A DNA stretch of 29,637 nt from DATEEG01 sp035525055 (GTDB lineage: Bacteria > Actinomycetota > Acidimicrobiia > Spongiisociales > ZC4RG35), in the NCBI GenBank assembly GCA_035525055.1, contig DATLEZ010000039.1, positions 1 to 29,637 of the forward strand, in the 5' to 3' direction. The translations under genes and the position numbers were made by a program. Below, one piece after another: positions 1 to 7,779 of the stretch. The notes under the pieces were generated by a model. It made no database searches. It had not been told where the DNA came from and worked only from the letters and a program-made list of their open reading frames with translations. How positions within the stretch are numbered: the stretch's first letter is position 1; each line of letters starts with the position of its first letter.

Positions 1-1
1 A

Positions 2-2401
2 GTTCGGGAAGCTGCCAAGCGAGTCCTCGGTCAGCGGCACTTCGACGTGCAGGTCATCGGGGCAATGACGCTCCATCGTGGAATGGTGGCGGAGATGAAG
101 ACCGGCGAAGGCAAGACCCTCGTCTCGACGATGCCTGCCTATCTGAACGCCCTCAACGGCAAAGGCGTCCACATCGTCACGGTCAACGACTACCTGGCCT
201 CTCGCGACGCTGACTGGATGGGCGCCATTCATCGCTTCCTCGGTCTCAAGGTCGGGTTGATTCAAACCACGATGACCCCAACCGAGCGGCAGCCGGCCTA
301 CGGGGCCGACATCACCTACGGCACCAACAATGAGTTTGGCTTCGACTACCTCCGGGACAACATGGCCCAGCGCGCCGCCGATCGAGTCCAGAGAGGCCAC
401 GCTTTTGCCATCGTCGACGAGGTCGACTCGATTCTCATCGATGAAGCTCGAACGCCTCTCATCATCAGTGGCCGTCTGGGCGACTCCGCCCGCTGGTACA
501 AGGACTTCGCCCGGATCGTGGATCGTTTACGGAAGGACGAGCACTACGAAGTGGATGAGGCCAAACGCCAGGTGATCACCACTGAAGAAGGTGTGAGCCG
601 GGTCGAGGAGATCCTCGGGATCGAGAACCTCTACGACCACGCGGCGGTGGATTTCGTCCATCACCTCGAGTCGGCATTGCGAGCCAAAGAGCTCTACCAC
701 AAGGATGTCGAATATCTGGTCGATGCCGGTGAGGTGAAAATCGTCGACGAGTTCACCGGACGTGTTCTCGAGGGTCGCCGCTACTCCGAGGGCCTTCATC
801 AGGCCATCGAGGCCAAGGAGGGCGTCAAGATCAAAGAGGAAAATCAGACACTCGCCACCATCACGCTCCAGAACTACTTCCGTCTCTACGAAAAGCTGGC
901 GGGCATGACCGGCACCGCCGAAACCGAGGCCGCCGAGCTCGCCCAGATCTACGGTGTGGAAGTCCTCGTCATACCTACCAATCAGCCGGTCAACCGGGCG
1001 GATCAACCGGATCTGATCTACAAGACCGAGGATGCCAAGTTCGATGCGGTGGTCGAAGACGTCGTCCAGCGTCACGAGGCCGGTCAGCCGGTCCTCTTGG
1101 GTACGGTCTCGATCGAGAAGTCCGAACGGCTAGCCCGACTCCTCACCAAGCGGGGCATTCGGCACGAAGTGCTCAACGCCAAGCTTCACGCCCGCGAGGC
1201 GGAGATCATTGCCCAGGCCGGCCGGCCCGGCGCGGTCACCGTGGCAACCAACATGGCCGGTCGCGGAGTCGACATCATGCTGGGCGGCAATCCCGAGGGT
1301 ATGGCCAAGGTCGAGTTAAAGCGCCAGCGGGTCGCCCTCGATGCCCCCGACTACGACGCGAAGCTTCTCGAGCTGACACGCAAGTACGCCGAGGAGATCA
1401 TCCCCGACAAAGAGAAGGTCAAGTCGGCGGGGGGTCTTTATGTCGTCGGAACCGAGAGGCACGAGTCACGTCGAATCGACAACCAGCTTCGGGGGCGTTC
1501 CGGGCGCCAGGGCGACGAGGGAGAGTCCAGGTTCTATCTGTCGCTGGGGGACGACCTCATGAGACGGTTCCAGGGGGAACGAGTCTCGGGACTGATGGAC
1601 CGCATGCGCATCCCCGACGATGTGCCGATCGAGGCAGGGATGGTGACAAAGGCCATAGAGCGGGCTCAGCGCACCGTGGAATCCCAGAACTTCGAGATTC
1701 GCAAGAACGTCCTGAAGTACGACGAGGTGATGAACCGCCAGCGTGAAGTCATTTACGAGTGGCGCGAGAATCTGCTGGACGCGTCCGGCGACGATCTCAT
1801 AGGCGAGTGGATCGACAAGGTCATCGGCGACACGGTCGAATCGGTCCTGACCGAAGAAGTCTCACCTTCGGAGTGGGACTGGGAGTTGCTCAACAAGGAG
1901 CTCGGTCAGTTCTACAAAGCCAACCTCAACCGCGATGAGTTCGATCGCCTCAATGTCGAGGAGATCGTGGAGGTTGCAATCGAACAGGCGCGATCCGCTT
2001 ATGCCGAGCGCGAGAAGGAACTGACTCCCGAAGTGTTGCGCCAGTATGAACGCCAGATCGCCCTCTACGTGATCGACAATAAGTGGCGGGAGCACCTTTC
2101 CGAGATGGATTACCTGCGGTCCGGCATCGGCCTGCGGGCGATGGGCCAACGCGACCCTCTGGTTGAGTACCAGCGGGAGGGGTTCATTCTCTTCAGCGAA
2201 CTGGTCGATGCCGTGAAGCGAGACTCGATAAAGCATCTCTTTCACGTTCAGGCGCCAGAAGCCGCACCACCGGTGCGACGGCCCGAGGTCCCGGGACCGG
2301 TGGGACGCCCTCAGCAGGCGGTTGCCAAGGGCGATGTGGGTCGCAACGATCCTTGTCCGTGCGGTAGCGGGAAGAAGTACAAGCGCTGTCACGGCGCTTA
2401 G
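2..2401 (+). CDS. secA: Protein translocase ATPase SecA, 5' end cut off by the window
   Basis: SecA is the cytoplasmic motor ATPase that pushes preproteins through SecYEG. The reading frame is open from base 2 and the first residues already match the family, so the gene begins left of the window; roughly 80-90 N-terminal residues are missing. Visible are Walker A (MKTGEGKT, from about base 92), the DEAD-like Walker B (DEVDSILIDEA, from base 416), the helicase-2 motif around NMAGRGVDI (base 1251) and QLRGRSGRQGD (about base 1483). The extreme C terminus is a SEC-C zinc motif, CPCGSGKKYKRCH, preceded by a proline-rich linker. The typical family domain order is kept and there is no frameshift. 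prfB starts 34 nt downstream on the same strand, so the two may be cotranscribed. Confidence 0.97.
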   Translation, partial: VREAAKRVLGQRHFDVQVIGAMTLHRGMVAEMKTGEGKTLVSTMPAYLNALNGKGVHIVTVNDYLASRDADWMGAIHRFLGLKVGLIQTTMTPTERQPAYGADITYGTNNEFGFDYLRDNMAQRAADRVQRGHAFAIVDEVDSILIDEARTPLIISGRLGDSARWYKDFARIVDRLRKDEHYEVDEAKRQVITTEEGVSRVEEILGIENLYDHAAVDFVHHLESALRAKELYHKDVEYLVDAGEVKIVDEFTGRVLEGRRYSEGLHQAIEAKEGVKIKEENQTLATITLQNYFRLYEKLAGMTGTAETEAAELAQIYGVEVLVIPTNQPVNRADQPDLIYKTEDAKFDAVVEDVVQRHEAGQPVLLGTVSIEKSERLARLLTKRGIRHEVLNAKLHAREAEIIAQAGRPGAVTVATNMAGRGVDIMLGGNPEGMAKVELKRQRVALDAPDYDAKLLELTRKYAEEIIPDKEKVKSAGGLYVVGTERHESRRIDNQLRGRSGRQGDEGESRFYLSLGDDLMRRFQGERVSGLMDRMRIPDDVPIEAGMVTKAIERAQRTVESQNFEIRKNVLKYDEVMNRQREVIYEWRENLLDASGDDLIGEWIDKVIGDTVESVLTEEVSPSEWDWELLNKELGQFYKANLNRDEFDRLNVEEIVEVAIEQARSAYAEREKELTPEVLRQYERQIALYVIDNKWREHLSEMDYLRSGIGLRAMGQRDPLVEYQREGFILFSELVDAVKRDSIKHLFHVQAPEAAPPVRRPEVPGPVGRPQQAVAKGDVGRNDPCPCGSGKKYKRCHGA

Positions 2402-2435
2402 TCCCGACCCCGTACGGCAGGTACGCTTTCTCCTT

Positions 2436-3558
2436 ATGACCAGCCAGACCACCGATCCGCGCTCTGCCATCGCCGACCTGCGGTCGCGCCTATCCGAGGC
2501 CCGGAGGTTCCTTTGACCTCGACAGCAAATCGTCGGAGCTCGTCGAGCTGAAGGAGCAAGCCTCCGCCCCCGATCTGTGGACTGATCCCGAGAAGGGCCG
2601 GAAGGTGACCCGGCGACTCGCTCAGGTCGAAGGAACTTTGTCCCGCGTTGGCCGTCTCATCACCGGCCTCGACGATGCCGAGGTTCTTCTCGAGCTGGCC
2701 GACGAGGCCGACGACGCAGCTACGCGTTCTGAGGTGGATGCCGAGCTGGCGAAAATCGAAAAGGATCTCGCCGGACTGGAGCGAGAGTCCCTGTTCTATG
2801 ACGAGTACGACGATCACCCCGCGATCGTGTCGGTCCACGCAGGGGCAGGGGGAGTCGATGCCCAGGATTGGGCCGAGATTCTCGCCCGGATGTACCAGCG
2901 CTACCTGTCCGATGCCGGTTTCAACGTGACGATCGAGGACATCACCGAAGGTGACGAAGCCGGGGTGAAGTCGGTCACGATGACCGTTCGTGGTGATCAT
3001 GCCTACGGGATTCTGGAAGGGGAGCGGGGAGTTCATCGTCTTGTTCGAATCAGCCCGTTTGACTCGAACGCCAGACGGCAGACTTCGTTTGCCGGGGTCG
3101 ATGTGGTTCCGGAGCTGTCGGATGCCGAGGCCCTTGAGATCAACCCCGACGACCTGCGGATCGACACCTACCGGTCGCAGGGAGCCGGCGGTCAACACGT
3201 GAACAAGACCGACTCGGCCGTTCGCCTGACCCATCTACCGAGCGGACTGGTGGTGGCGGTCCAGAACGAGCGGAGTCAACTCCAAAACAAGGCGCGGGCG
3301 ATGGCGATCCTCAAGGCTCGTCTCCACGAGCTCGCCCGAGTGCAACGCCTGGCTGACATCGACGAGATTCGGGGCGAACAGGGTGAGGCCGCCTGGGGCC
3401 GCCAGATACGCAGCTATGTCATGCAGCCTTATCAAATGGTGAAGGATCTGCGCACTGATGTCGAGGTGGGAAACATCCAGGGTGTTCTCGACGGCGACCT
3501 CGACCCTTTCGTCGACGGTTACCTGCGTTGGCGGCGAGGAAGATACGAAAGGCAGTAA
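2436..3558 (+). CDS. prfB: Peptide chain release factor 2, made by programmed +1 frameshift
   Basis: RF2 reads UGA and UAA and releases the finished peptide from the ribosome. The gene is in two frames. ATG 2436 opens a 26-codon leader ending at in-frame TGA 2514-2516, and the rest continues in the +1 frame from GAC 2515. Joined, they give 373 residues, close to the usual RF2 length. The downstream frame starts DLDSKSSELVELKEQ, as RF2 proteins do directly after the shift. The anticodon-like SPF tripeptide lies at 3052-3060 and the catalytic GGQ at 3187-3195, inside RSQGAGGQHVNKTDSAVR. An automatic caller would start the gene at GTG 2605 and lose about 55 residues. It follows secA closely and precedes ftsE, the common actinobacterial order. 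Confidence 0.96.
2503..2517 (+). promoter_or_regulatory. prfB programmed +1 frameshift site (autoregulatory)
   Basis: The sequence GGAGG-TTC-CTT-TGA-C holds all parts of the classical RF2 recoding signal. There is an internal Shine-Dalgarno-like GGAGG (2503-2507), a 3-nt spacer, the slippery CTT codon (2511-2513), and a TGA stop followed by C. When RF2 is scarce, the ribosome pauses at TGA, peptidyl-tRNA slips from CUU to UUU, and GAC is read next. The coding frame changes exactly here, from the 2436 frame to the frame of the RF2 body. Confidence 0.95.
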
Positions 3559-3562
3559 GAGG

Positions 3563-3690
3563 GTGGTACGTGGTACGTCCCAGGAAGGTTCTACGTAATA
3601 CGTTCTACGTCGAACCTGCGGCGATCACCTCAGACGCGTTCGGACGTAAAACGTAGAACATGAAACGCTCTTCCACGTACCACGTACCAC
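3563..3690. repeat. Intergenic nested inverted repeat made of 7-nt-period words
   Basis: The prfB-ftsE gap (3559-3786) has no gene. Its outer arms are 16 bp and perfectly complementary: GTGGTACGTGGTACGT (3563-3578) and ACGTACCACGTACCAC (3675-3690). Each arm is a tandem duplication of a 7-mer (GTGGTAC). Inner arms GTTCTACGTAATACGT (3588-3603) and ACGTAAAACGTAGAAC (3644-3659) match in 14 of 16 positions. The RNA could fold into a long double hairpin and might end prfB transcription, but there is no T-tract. A non-autonomous palindromic element is another reading. A structurally similar element made of another 7-mer lies at 7115-7187. Confidence 0.85.
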
Positions 3691-3786
3691 GGCAAGGTTC
3701 CGTTTGTTGGGAGTGCTGGGGTACCCTTGGCCGATTCCGGGTCCTCTGTTTTCGACCCATGACCATTAGGACATGTTCGGGTTTCA

Positions 3787-4521
3787 ATGATCAGACTTCG
3801 AGAAGTAACCAAGGTCTATGAAGGCGGCACCGTGGCCGTCCGCGACATCTCTCTGGATATCCAGAAGGGGGAGTTTGTCTTTCTCGTCGGACCATCCGGC
3901 TCGGGTAAATCGACTCTCGTCCGCCTGCTTTTGCGTCAGGAGACAGTCACGAGGGGAACGATCTGGGTAGCCGGCAAGGACATCACCCAGCTCCCGGCCT
4001 GGAAGGTGCCGTTCTTGCGGAGGTCGGTGGGGACCGTTTTTCAGGATTTCAAGCTCCTTCCCAACAAGACGGTCGGCGAGAACGTCGCCTTTGCCCTCGA
4101 GGTATTGGGCCGCCCCCGAACTGTGATCGGCCCCCAGGTCGATCAAGTGCTGGAACTGGTTGGCCTCAGCGACAAGACCGATAGATATCCCCGTCAACTC
4201 TCCGGTGGTGAGCAACAGCGGGTTTCGATCGCCCGGGCGTTTGTCAATCGCCCGCCCATCCTCCTCGCCGACGAGCCGACAGGAAACCTCGATCCGGGCA
4301 CATCGGTTGGGATCATGCGTCTTCTCGATCGCATCAACCGATCAGGCGCCACAATCGTCATGGCTACCCACGACCATGCCATCGTCGACGCAATGCAGCG
4401 ACGGGTTGTCCAACTCGACGACGGCCGGATCATCAGAGACGAGCAGTCGGGTCGCTACGAGACCGATCAGATTCCCGTAATCGACACGGAACCGGTTCCG
4501 ACGGGGGGTGACTCGTCATGA
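3787..4521 (+). CDS. ftsE: Cell division ATP-binding protein FtsE
   Basis: FtsE is the cytoplasmic ABC ATPase of the FtsEX complex, which acts at the division site to switch on cell-wall hydrolases. The 244-residue protein has Walker A GPSGSGKST (residues 35-43), Q-loop Gln86, the signature LSGGEQQR (138-145), Walker B ILLADEP (158-164) and H-loop His195. It resembles FtsE rather than a generic importer ATPase in its TVGENVAFALEVLG segment and in being followed directly by ftsX. The C-terminal tail is about 20 residues longer than in the E. coli protein. Its stop overlaps the ftsX start (ATGA, 4518-4521), implying translational coupling. Confidence 0.96.
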   Translation: MIRLREVTKVYEGGTVAVRDISLDIQKGEFVFLVGPSGSGKSTLVRLLLRQETVTRGTIWVAGKDITQLPAWKVPFLRRSVGTVFQDFKLLPNKTVGENVAFALEVLGRPRTVIGPQVDQVLELVGLSDKTDRYPRQLSGGEQQRVSIARAFVNRPPILLADEPTGNLDPGTSVGIMRLLDRINRSGATIVMATHDHAIVDAMQRRVVQLDDGRIIRDEQSGRYETDQIPVIDTEPVPTGGDSS

Positions 4522-5456
4522 GTCGGTTTGCCTTCTTGATCAGGGAGGCCTTGATCAACCTTCGTCGGAACCTGCTGGTCGTCCTTGGGGCCGTTCTGGC
4601 GGTCTTCATCTCGCTGGCGCTGGCATTCGGAGCCCTGGTCGTGAATCAGCTCCTGCGCATCAACACCCTGGCGTGGCAGGACGGAGTCCACGTCATCGCA
4701 TTCCTGAACGACGAGGGGAGCGATGGAGTTGCGACCGGATCTCATGACGCCTTATTGGCCGAAGTGCAGGGCTGGTCAGAGGTAGCCAACGCCTTCAAAG
4801 TCGACAAAGCACAAGCATGGGTCGAATACCAGGAGCTGTTCGCTGATCGGCCGGATTATCTCGACATCGACCCGAGCGTCCTGCCGGCTTCCGTGCGCAT
4901 CGAACTCAACAACATCGATCTCTATCGCGATGTTCAGTTCCGGTTGGCGGATCAATCACAGCTCATCAAGCGCGTGGTCACGTTTGGTGAGCAGATAGAG
5001 CAGCTTTCTTCCTTATCGACCGTCCTCAACCTCCTAGGACTTGGGCTGGCCTTCGTCCTCGGGGTGTCCGCTGTGATTCTCATCGCCAACACCATCCGGA
5101 TGGCCATCTACGCCCGCCGGGACGAGGTGGCGATCATGAAACTGGTCGGGGCCTCGAACTGGTTCGTCCGAATTCCGTTCATCCTCGAGGGGATGATCGA
5201 GGGTCTGGTGGGTGCCGGCCTGGCTGTCACGACGGTATGGGTCGCATCCCGCAATCTGAGGACGCTTGGTGAGACAATTGAGATCATCTCCTTTTCCATC
5301 TCCGATCGGTTCTTTGTGACCTGGGGAATTCTCTTTCTTCTGTTCGGTGCAGCGGCAGGTGTGCTGGGAAGCGTGCTGGGACTCAGCCGATATCTGCGAG
5401 ACGACGAGGGGGGGCGACCGGTAGCGAGCGCCCGGCGGGTCCTCGAGCCGCTGTGA
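4518..5456 (+). CDS. ftsX: Cell division membrane protein FtsX
   Basis: FtsX is the membrane partner of FtsE; its large extracellular loop recruits and activates a peptidoglycan hydrolase. The 312 residues show the FtsX layout. A short cytoplasmic N terminus is followed by TM1 at about 20-44 and an extracytoplasmic domain to about 170. A C-terminal block of three further membrane segments contains the conserved RDEVAIMKLVGASNWFVRIP stretch. The gene overlaps ftsE by 4 nt at its start and the M23 peptidase gene by 4 nt (GTGA, 5453-5456) at its end, so the three genes form a tight translational unit. Confidence 0.95.
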   Translation: MSRFAFLIREALINLRRNLLVVLGAVLAVFISLALAFGALVVNQLLRINTLAWQDGVHVIAFLNDEGSDGVATGSHDALLAEVQGWSEVANAFKVDKAQAWVEYQELFADRPDYLDIDPSVLPASVRIELNNIDLYRDVQFRLADQSQLIKRVVTFGEQIEQLSSLSTVLNLLGLGLAFVLGVSAVILIANTIRMAIYARRDEVAIMKLVGASNWFVRIPFILEGMIEGLVGAGLAVTTVWVASRNLRTLGETIEIISFSISDRFFVTWGILFLLFGAAAGVLGSVLGLSRYLRDDEGGRPVASARRVLEPL

Positions 5457-6649
5457 AGCCCGCACGGTTAACCGTGCTCCTCGTGGTGTTAGGCCTCCTC
5501 TGGGGTTCGGCGCCGGTTGTGGCACAAGATGCTGCGGCGACAGAGTTGCAGCAGATCCAACTCGAATTGGCCGAGCTCAATCGCGCCATCAAGGCCGCCC
5601 GCACCGAGGCGAGCGCCGTTGGTCAACAGGTTGCGGCGGCTCAAGCCAGCCTCGAAGCAGCCCTTTCGGTCTTCGATGCCGCGCAGACTCGGGTCGACGA
5701 GACCATCGCTCGGGTTCAGGACACCGAGCAGGCAGTTGCGGACCTGACAGTGCAACTGGCTGGCCTCGAGGCCGACCTCGCTCGAACGGAAATCGATCTG
5801 AGCAACACGGAGTCACGCCTTGAGGACCAGGCGGTCGCCATGTACATGGAGGCTTCGGCCATGCCTGCGATCGGCCTCTTCTCCCAGAAGGATGCCGTTT
5901 CCGCGGCAACAGTGATTGTCTACGCCGGAGACATCTTCGCCGAGAACGAGGACATCTTCACGGCCTTCGAGTTGCTGAAACGGGAAGAAGAACGCCAGCG
6001 TCAAGGGGTCGTTGACCGCAAGACCGAAGCCCAGGTTCAGCTGGTCAAGCTCGAAGCCGAAAAGGCGCAGCTAGAAGTCGAACGCAATCAAGCCAACGAC
6101 GCCCTGGCAGCCGCCCAACAAGAAGCGGCCGTTGTCCAGTCCCTCCTCAACGAGATTCGGCGGAACATTTCCGCGGCCGAGGAACATAAGGACGGCCTCG
6201 AAGCTGACGCGGAGCGCCTGGAAGATGAAATCGCCCGTCTCCAAAGCAGCGAAGGTGAGGCTCCCGGGATTCTCGGCTGGCCCATCAACGGCCGGGTCAG
6301 TTCCCCCTTCGGTTATCGGATCCATCCGATTCTCGGTGTGCGCAAGCTCCACACTGGAATCGACATCAATGGTTCGACCGGAACCCCTATCTCGGCTTCG
6401 GCTGACGGAACGGTGATTCTGTCCCAAACATACGGTGGCTACGGGCGGGCGGTGGTTATCGACCATGGCGGGGGCATGGCAACCCTTTATGCCCACCAGT
6501 CGAGCATCGCAGTGTCGGTCGGCGAGGTCGTCACTCGTGGCGAAGTCATTGGCTACATCGGGTGCACTGGCAGTTGCACCGGTCCGCACCTGCATTTCGA
6601 AGTCCGCCTCAGCGGAGTTCCCGTCGACCCCATGCAGTACCTCGGCTGA
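5453..6649 (+). CDS. Secreted coiled-coil M23 (LytM) endopeptidase, EnvC-like partner of FtsEX
   Basis: This is probably a secreted zinc peptidase that cuts peptidoglycan cross-bridges at the septum under FtsEX control. Residues 1-25 form a signal peptide (hydrophobic core LTVLLVVLGLLWG, likely cleavage after PVVA). Residues about 28-265 are a long Ala/Glu/Gln-rich coiled coil like those of EnvC and PcsB. Residues about 280-395 are a LytM/M23 domain. Metal ligands His300 and Asp304 (HTGID) and His381 (HLHF), plus catalytic His348 and His379, are all present, so it should be an active enzyme, unlike E. coli EnvC, which is a catalytically dead activator. It begins at GTG overlapping the ftsX stop. 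The role is inferred from architecture and gene order. Confidence 0.9.
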   Translation: MKPARLTVLLVVLGLLWGSAPVVAQDAAATELQQIQLELAELNRAIKAARTEASAVGQQVAAAQASLEAALSVFDAAQTRVDETIARVQDTEQAVADLTVQLAGLEADLARTEIDLSNTESRLEDQAVAMYMEASAMPAIGLFSQKDAVSAATVIVYAGDIFAENEDIFTAFELLKREEERQRQGVVDRKTEAQVQLVKLEAEKAQLEVERNQANDALAAAQQEAAVVQSLLNEIRRNISAAEEHKDGLEADAERLEDEIARLQSSEGEAPGILGWPINGRVSSPFGYRIHPILGVRKLHTGIDINGSTGTPISASADGTVILSQTYGGYGRAVVIDHGGGMATLYAHQSSIAVSVGEVVTRGEVIGYIGCTGSCTGPHLHFEVRLSGVPVDPMQYLG

Positions 6650-6656
6650 GATTGCC

Positions 6657-7124
6657 ATGGCAGAAAAGGACGACATCAAGGTCGTTGCGAGCAATCGCCG
6701 CGCTCGACACGACTACGAAATTCTCGATCAGGTCGAGGCCGGCCTGGTCTTGGAAGGATCGGAGGTAAAGAGCCTGCGGGAGGGCAAGGCGCAACTCAAG
6801 GACAGCTTCGCCCACATTCGCGATGGCGAAGCGTTCCTGATCGGGGCCTACATCGCGCCGTACGACTTCTCCCGCGGTGGTGGGCATGACCCCGAGCGCA
6901 CCAGGAAGTTGCTCTTGAGTCGGCGGGAGATCGATCGTCTCGGGGCGAGGGTGGCCGAGCAGGGCTTGACATTGATTCCCCTGGATCTTCATTTCCGCTC
7001 GGGAAGGGTCAAGGTCAACCTCGGACTGGCCCGCGGCAAGAACACCATCGACAAACGCGACACGCTGAAAGAGCGAGACCAAACGCGCGAGATCGAACGA
7101 GCGATGAAAAGACGCAGGCAGTAG
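6657..7124 (+). CDS. smpB: SsrA-binding protein SmpB
   Basis: SmpB binds the tRNA-like part of tmRNA and carries it into stalled ribosomes for trans-translation. ATG 6657 gives 155 residues, the normal length. Family motifs are NRRARHDYEI, EAGLVLEGSEVKSLREGKAQLKDSFA and LIPLDLHFRSGRVKVNLGLARGK, followed by a basic C-terminal tail ending MKRRRQ. The open frame extends further upstream into the M23 gene, but homology begins at MAEKDDIKVVASN, 7 nt after the peptidase stop. Its RNA partner ssrA starts about 80 nt downstream. The final codons and stop lie inside the left arm of an inverted repeat (7115-7187). Confidence 0.96.
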   Translation: MAEKDDIKVVASNRRARHDYEILDQVEAGLVLEGSEVKSLREGKAQLKDSFAHIRDGEAFLIGAYIAPYDFSRGGGHDPERTRKLLLSRREIDRLGARVAEQGLTLIPLDLHFRSGRVKVNLGLARGKNTIDKRDTLKERDQTREIERAMKRRRQ

Positions 7125-7187
7125 GCAGTAGGCAGAAAGAGCCGATGTCGGGTCTGGCTGCCTACTGACTACTGAAGGCTGCCTACT
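7115..7187. repeat. Inverted repeat of 7-nt-period words between smpB and ssrA
   Basis: The left arm carries AGTAGGCAG twice, overlapping at 7-nt period (7120-7128 and 7127-7135). The right arm carries the exact complement CTGCCTACT twice (7158-7166 and 7179-7187), with CTACTGACTACTG-like words between. The arms can pair in more than one register. The smpB stop codon TAG (7122-7124) is part of the repeat. The construction parallels the 3563-3690 element although the 7-mer differs. Confidence 0.8.
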
Positions 7188-7205
7188 AAGCTTTGCCTTA
7201 CCCAT

Positions 7206-7558
7206 GGGGGTGAAATGGTCTCGACGTTGAGTTTTACGGCGTCGGAAGCGAGCCGAGGTCTCCGGATCCTCGTTAAAGAGCCGGGAAAAAACACAAGTGC
7301 CGAAGACAACTTCGCACTGGCTGCCTAACTAAATAGCAGCCCGTCCGCCCGGTGGGTGTCCGCCTCGCCGGAATCGGGCGCCGCAATGCGGAATGCGTCC
7401 TCCGGGTTCCGGGACCGGGGGGCAAAGATCAACTCCGGATAAGTCGAAGGGAAGCCCGCCGTTGGGGTCCCATCGAACGAAAAGCTCGCCGACGGCTGCG
7501 CTCGGAGATGCCGACGCCAACGGTTCAGCGGACCCGGGTTCGACCCCCGGCACCTCCA
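7206..7558 (+). ncRNA. ssrA: Transfer-messenger RNA (tmRNA)
   Basis: tmRNA rescues stalled ribosomes and tags the unfinished protein for proteolysis. The 5' end GGGGGTG (7206-7212) pairs with the 3' end CACCTCC (7551-7557), followed by unpaired A; the CCA is not encoded. The 3' end has a T-arm with GGTTCGA (7538-7544). The early segment TGAAATGGTCTCGAC is typical of the tmRNA 5' tRNA-like domain. The mRNA-like part encodes a tag ending in AEDNFALAA (7299-7325), followed by TAA and two further closely spaced stops (TAACTAAATAG). The resume codon is probably GGA 7284 or AAA 7287, giving the tag GKNTSAEDNFALAA or the same without Gly. The protein partner smpB is adjacent. Confidence 0.93.
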
Positions 7559-7598
7559 AGAGCGTTTGGGAAACCGAACGTTCCTGGAGCTCCATGGT

Positions 7599-7645
7599 TT
7601 TCGCGCATCAAACCGCGGCCCCCGGGCCGCGGTTGATGCGCGAAA
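7599..7645. terminator. Long GC-rich hairpin downstream of ssrA
   Basis: TTTCGCGCATCAAACCGCGG and following bases (from 7599) pair with GGCCGCGGTTGATGCGCGAA (7625-7644), one unpaired T, around a short CCCG loop. The hairpin starts about 40 nt after the mature tmRNA 3' end, so it may terminate ssrA or protect its precursor. No clear T-tract follows on the plus strand. It may equally be a palindromic repeat unit. Confidence 0.6.
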
Positions 7646-7691
7646 GGGGCTTTGGCTCCCAAATCTGGTAACTGGCGCTCGGTCCAAACGT

Positions 7692-7736
7692 AATTCGGTC
7701 ACTGAATCCCGGTACTCGGTTGCCAGTGACCGAATT
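7692..7736. repeat. Intergenic palindrome between ssrA and the radical SAM gene
   Basis: Thirteen-base perfect arms AATTCGGTCACTG (7692-7704) and CAGTGACCGAATT (7724-7736) flank a 19-nt loop containing CCCGG. A related but unpaired copy, CCACTGACCAAATTT, follows at about 7752. It lies in the convergent gap between ssrA and the minus-strand radical SAM gene. It could serve as a terminator, or be a member of the same palindrome family as the element at 11529-11633, which also has AATTTGG-like ends and a CCCGG centre. Confidence 0.6.
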
Positions 7737-7779
7737 TGCCATAACGCGGTCGCCACTGACCAAATTTCTGCAAAGCAGG

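Noticed and set aside
527..1075. Antisense 182-codon frame in secA
   Set aside because: Shadow frame of a strongly conserved gene; no ribosome-binding site or recognisable domain.
2605..3558. prfB starting at GTG 2605
   Set aside because: RF2-type sequence continues upstream in the same frame to GAC 2515 and joins the leader by the programmed frameshift.
3563..3690. CRISPR array
   Set aside because: The repeated words are 7 nt long and in inverted orientation, with no regular 25-40 nt repeat and spacer pattern; no cas genes are in the window.
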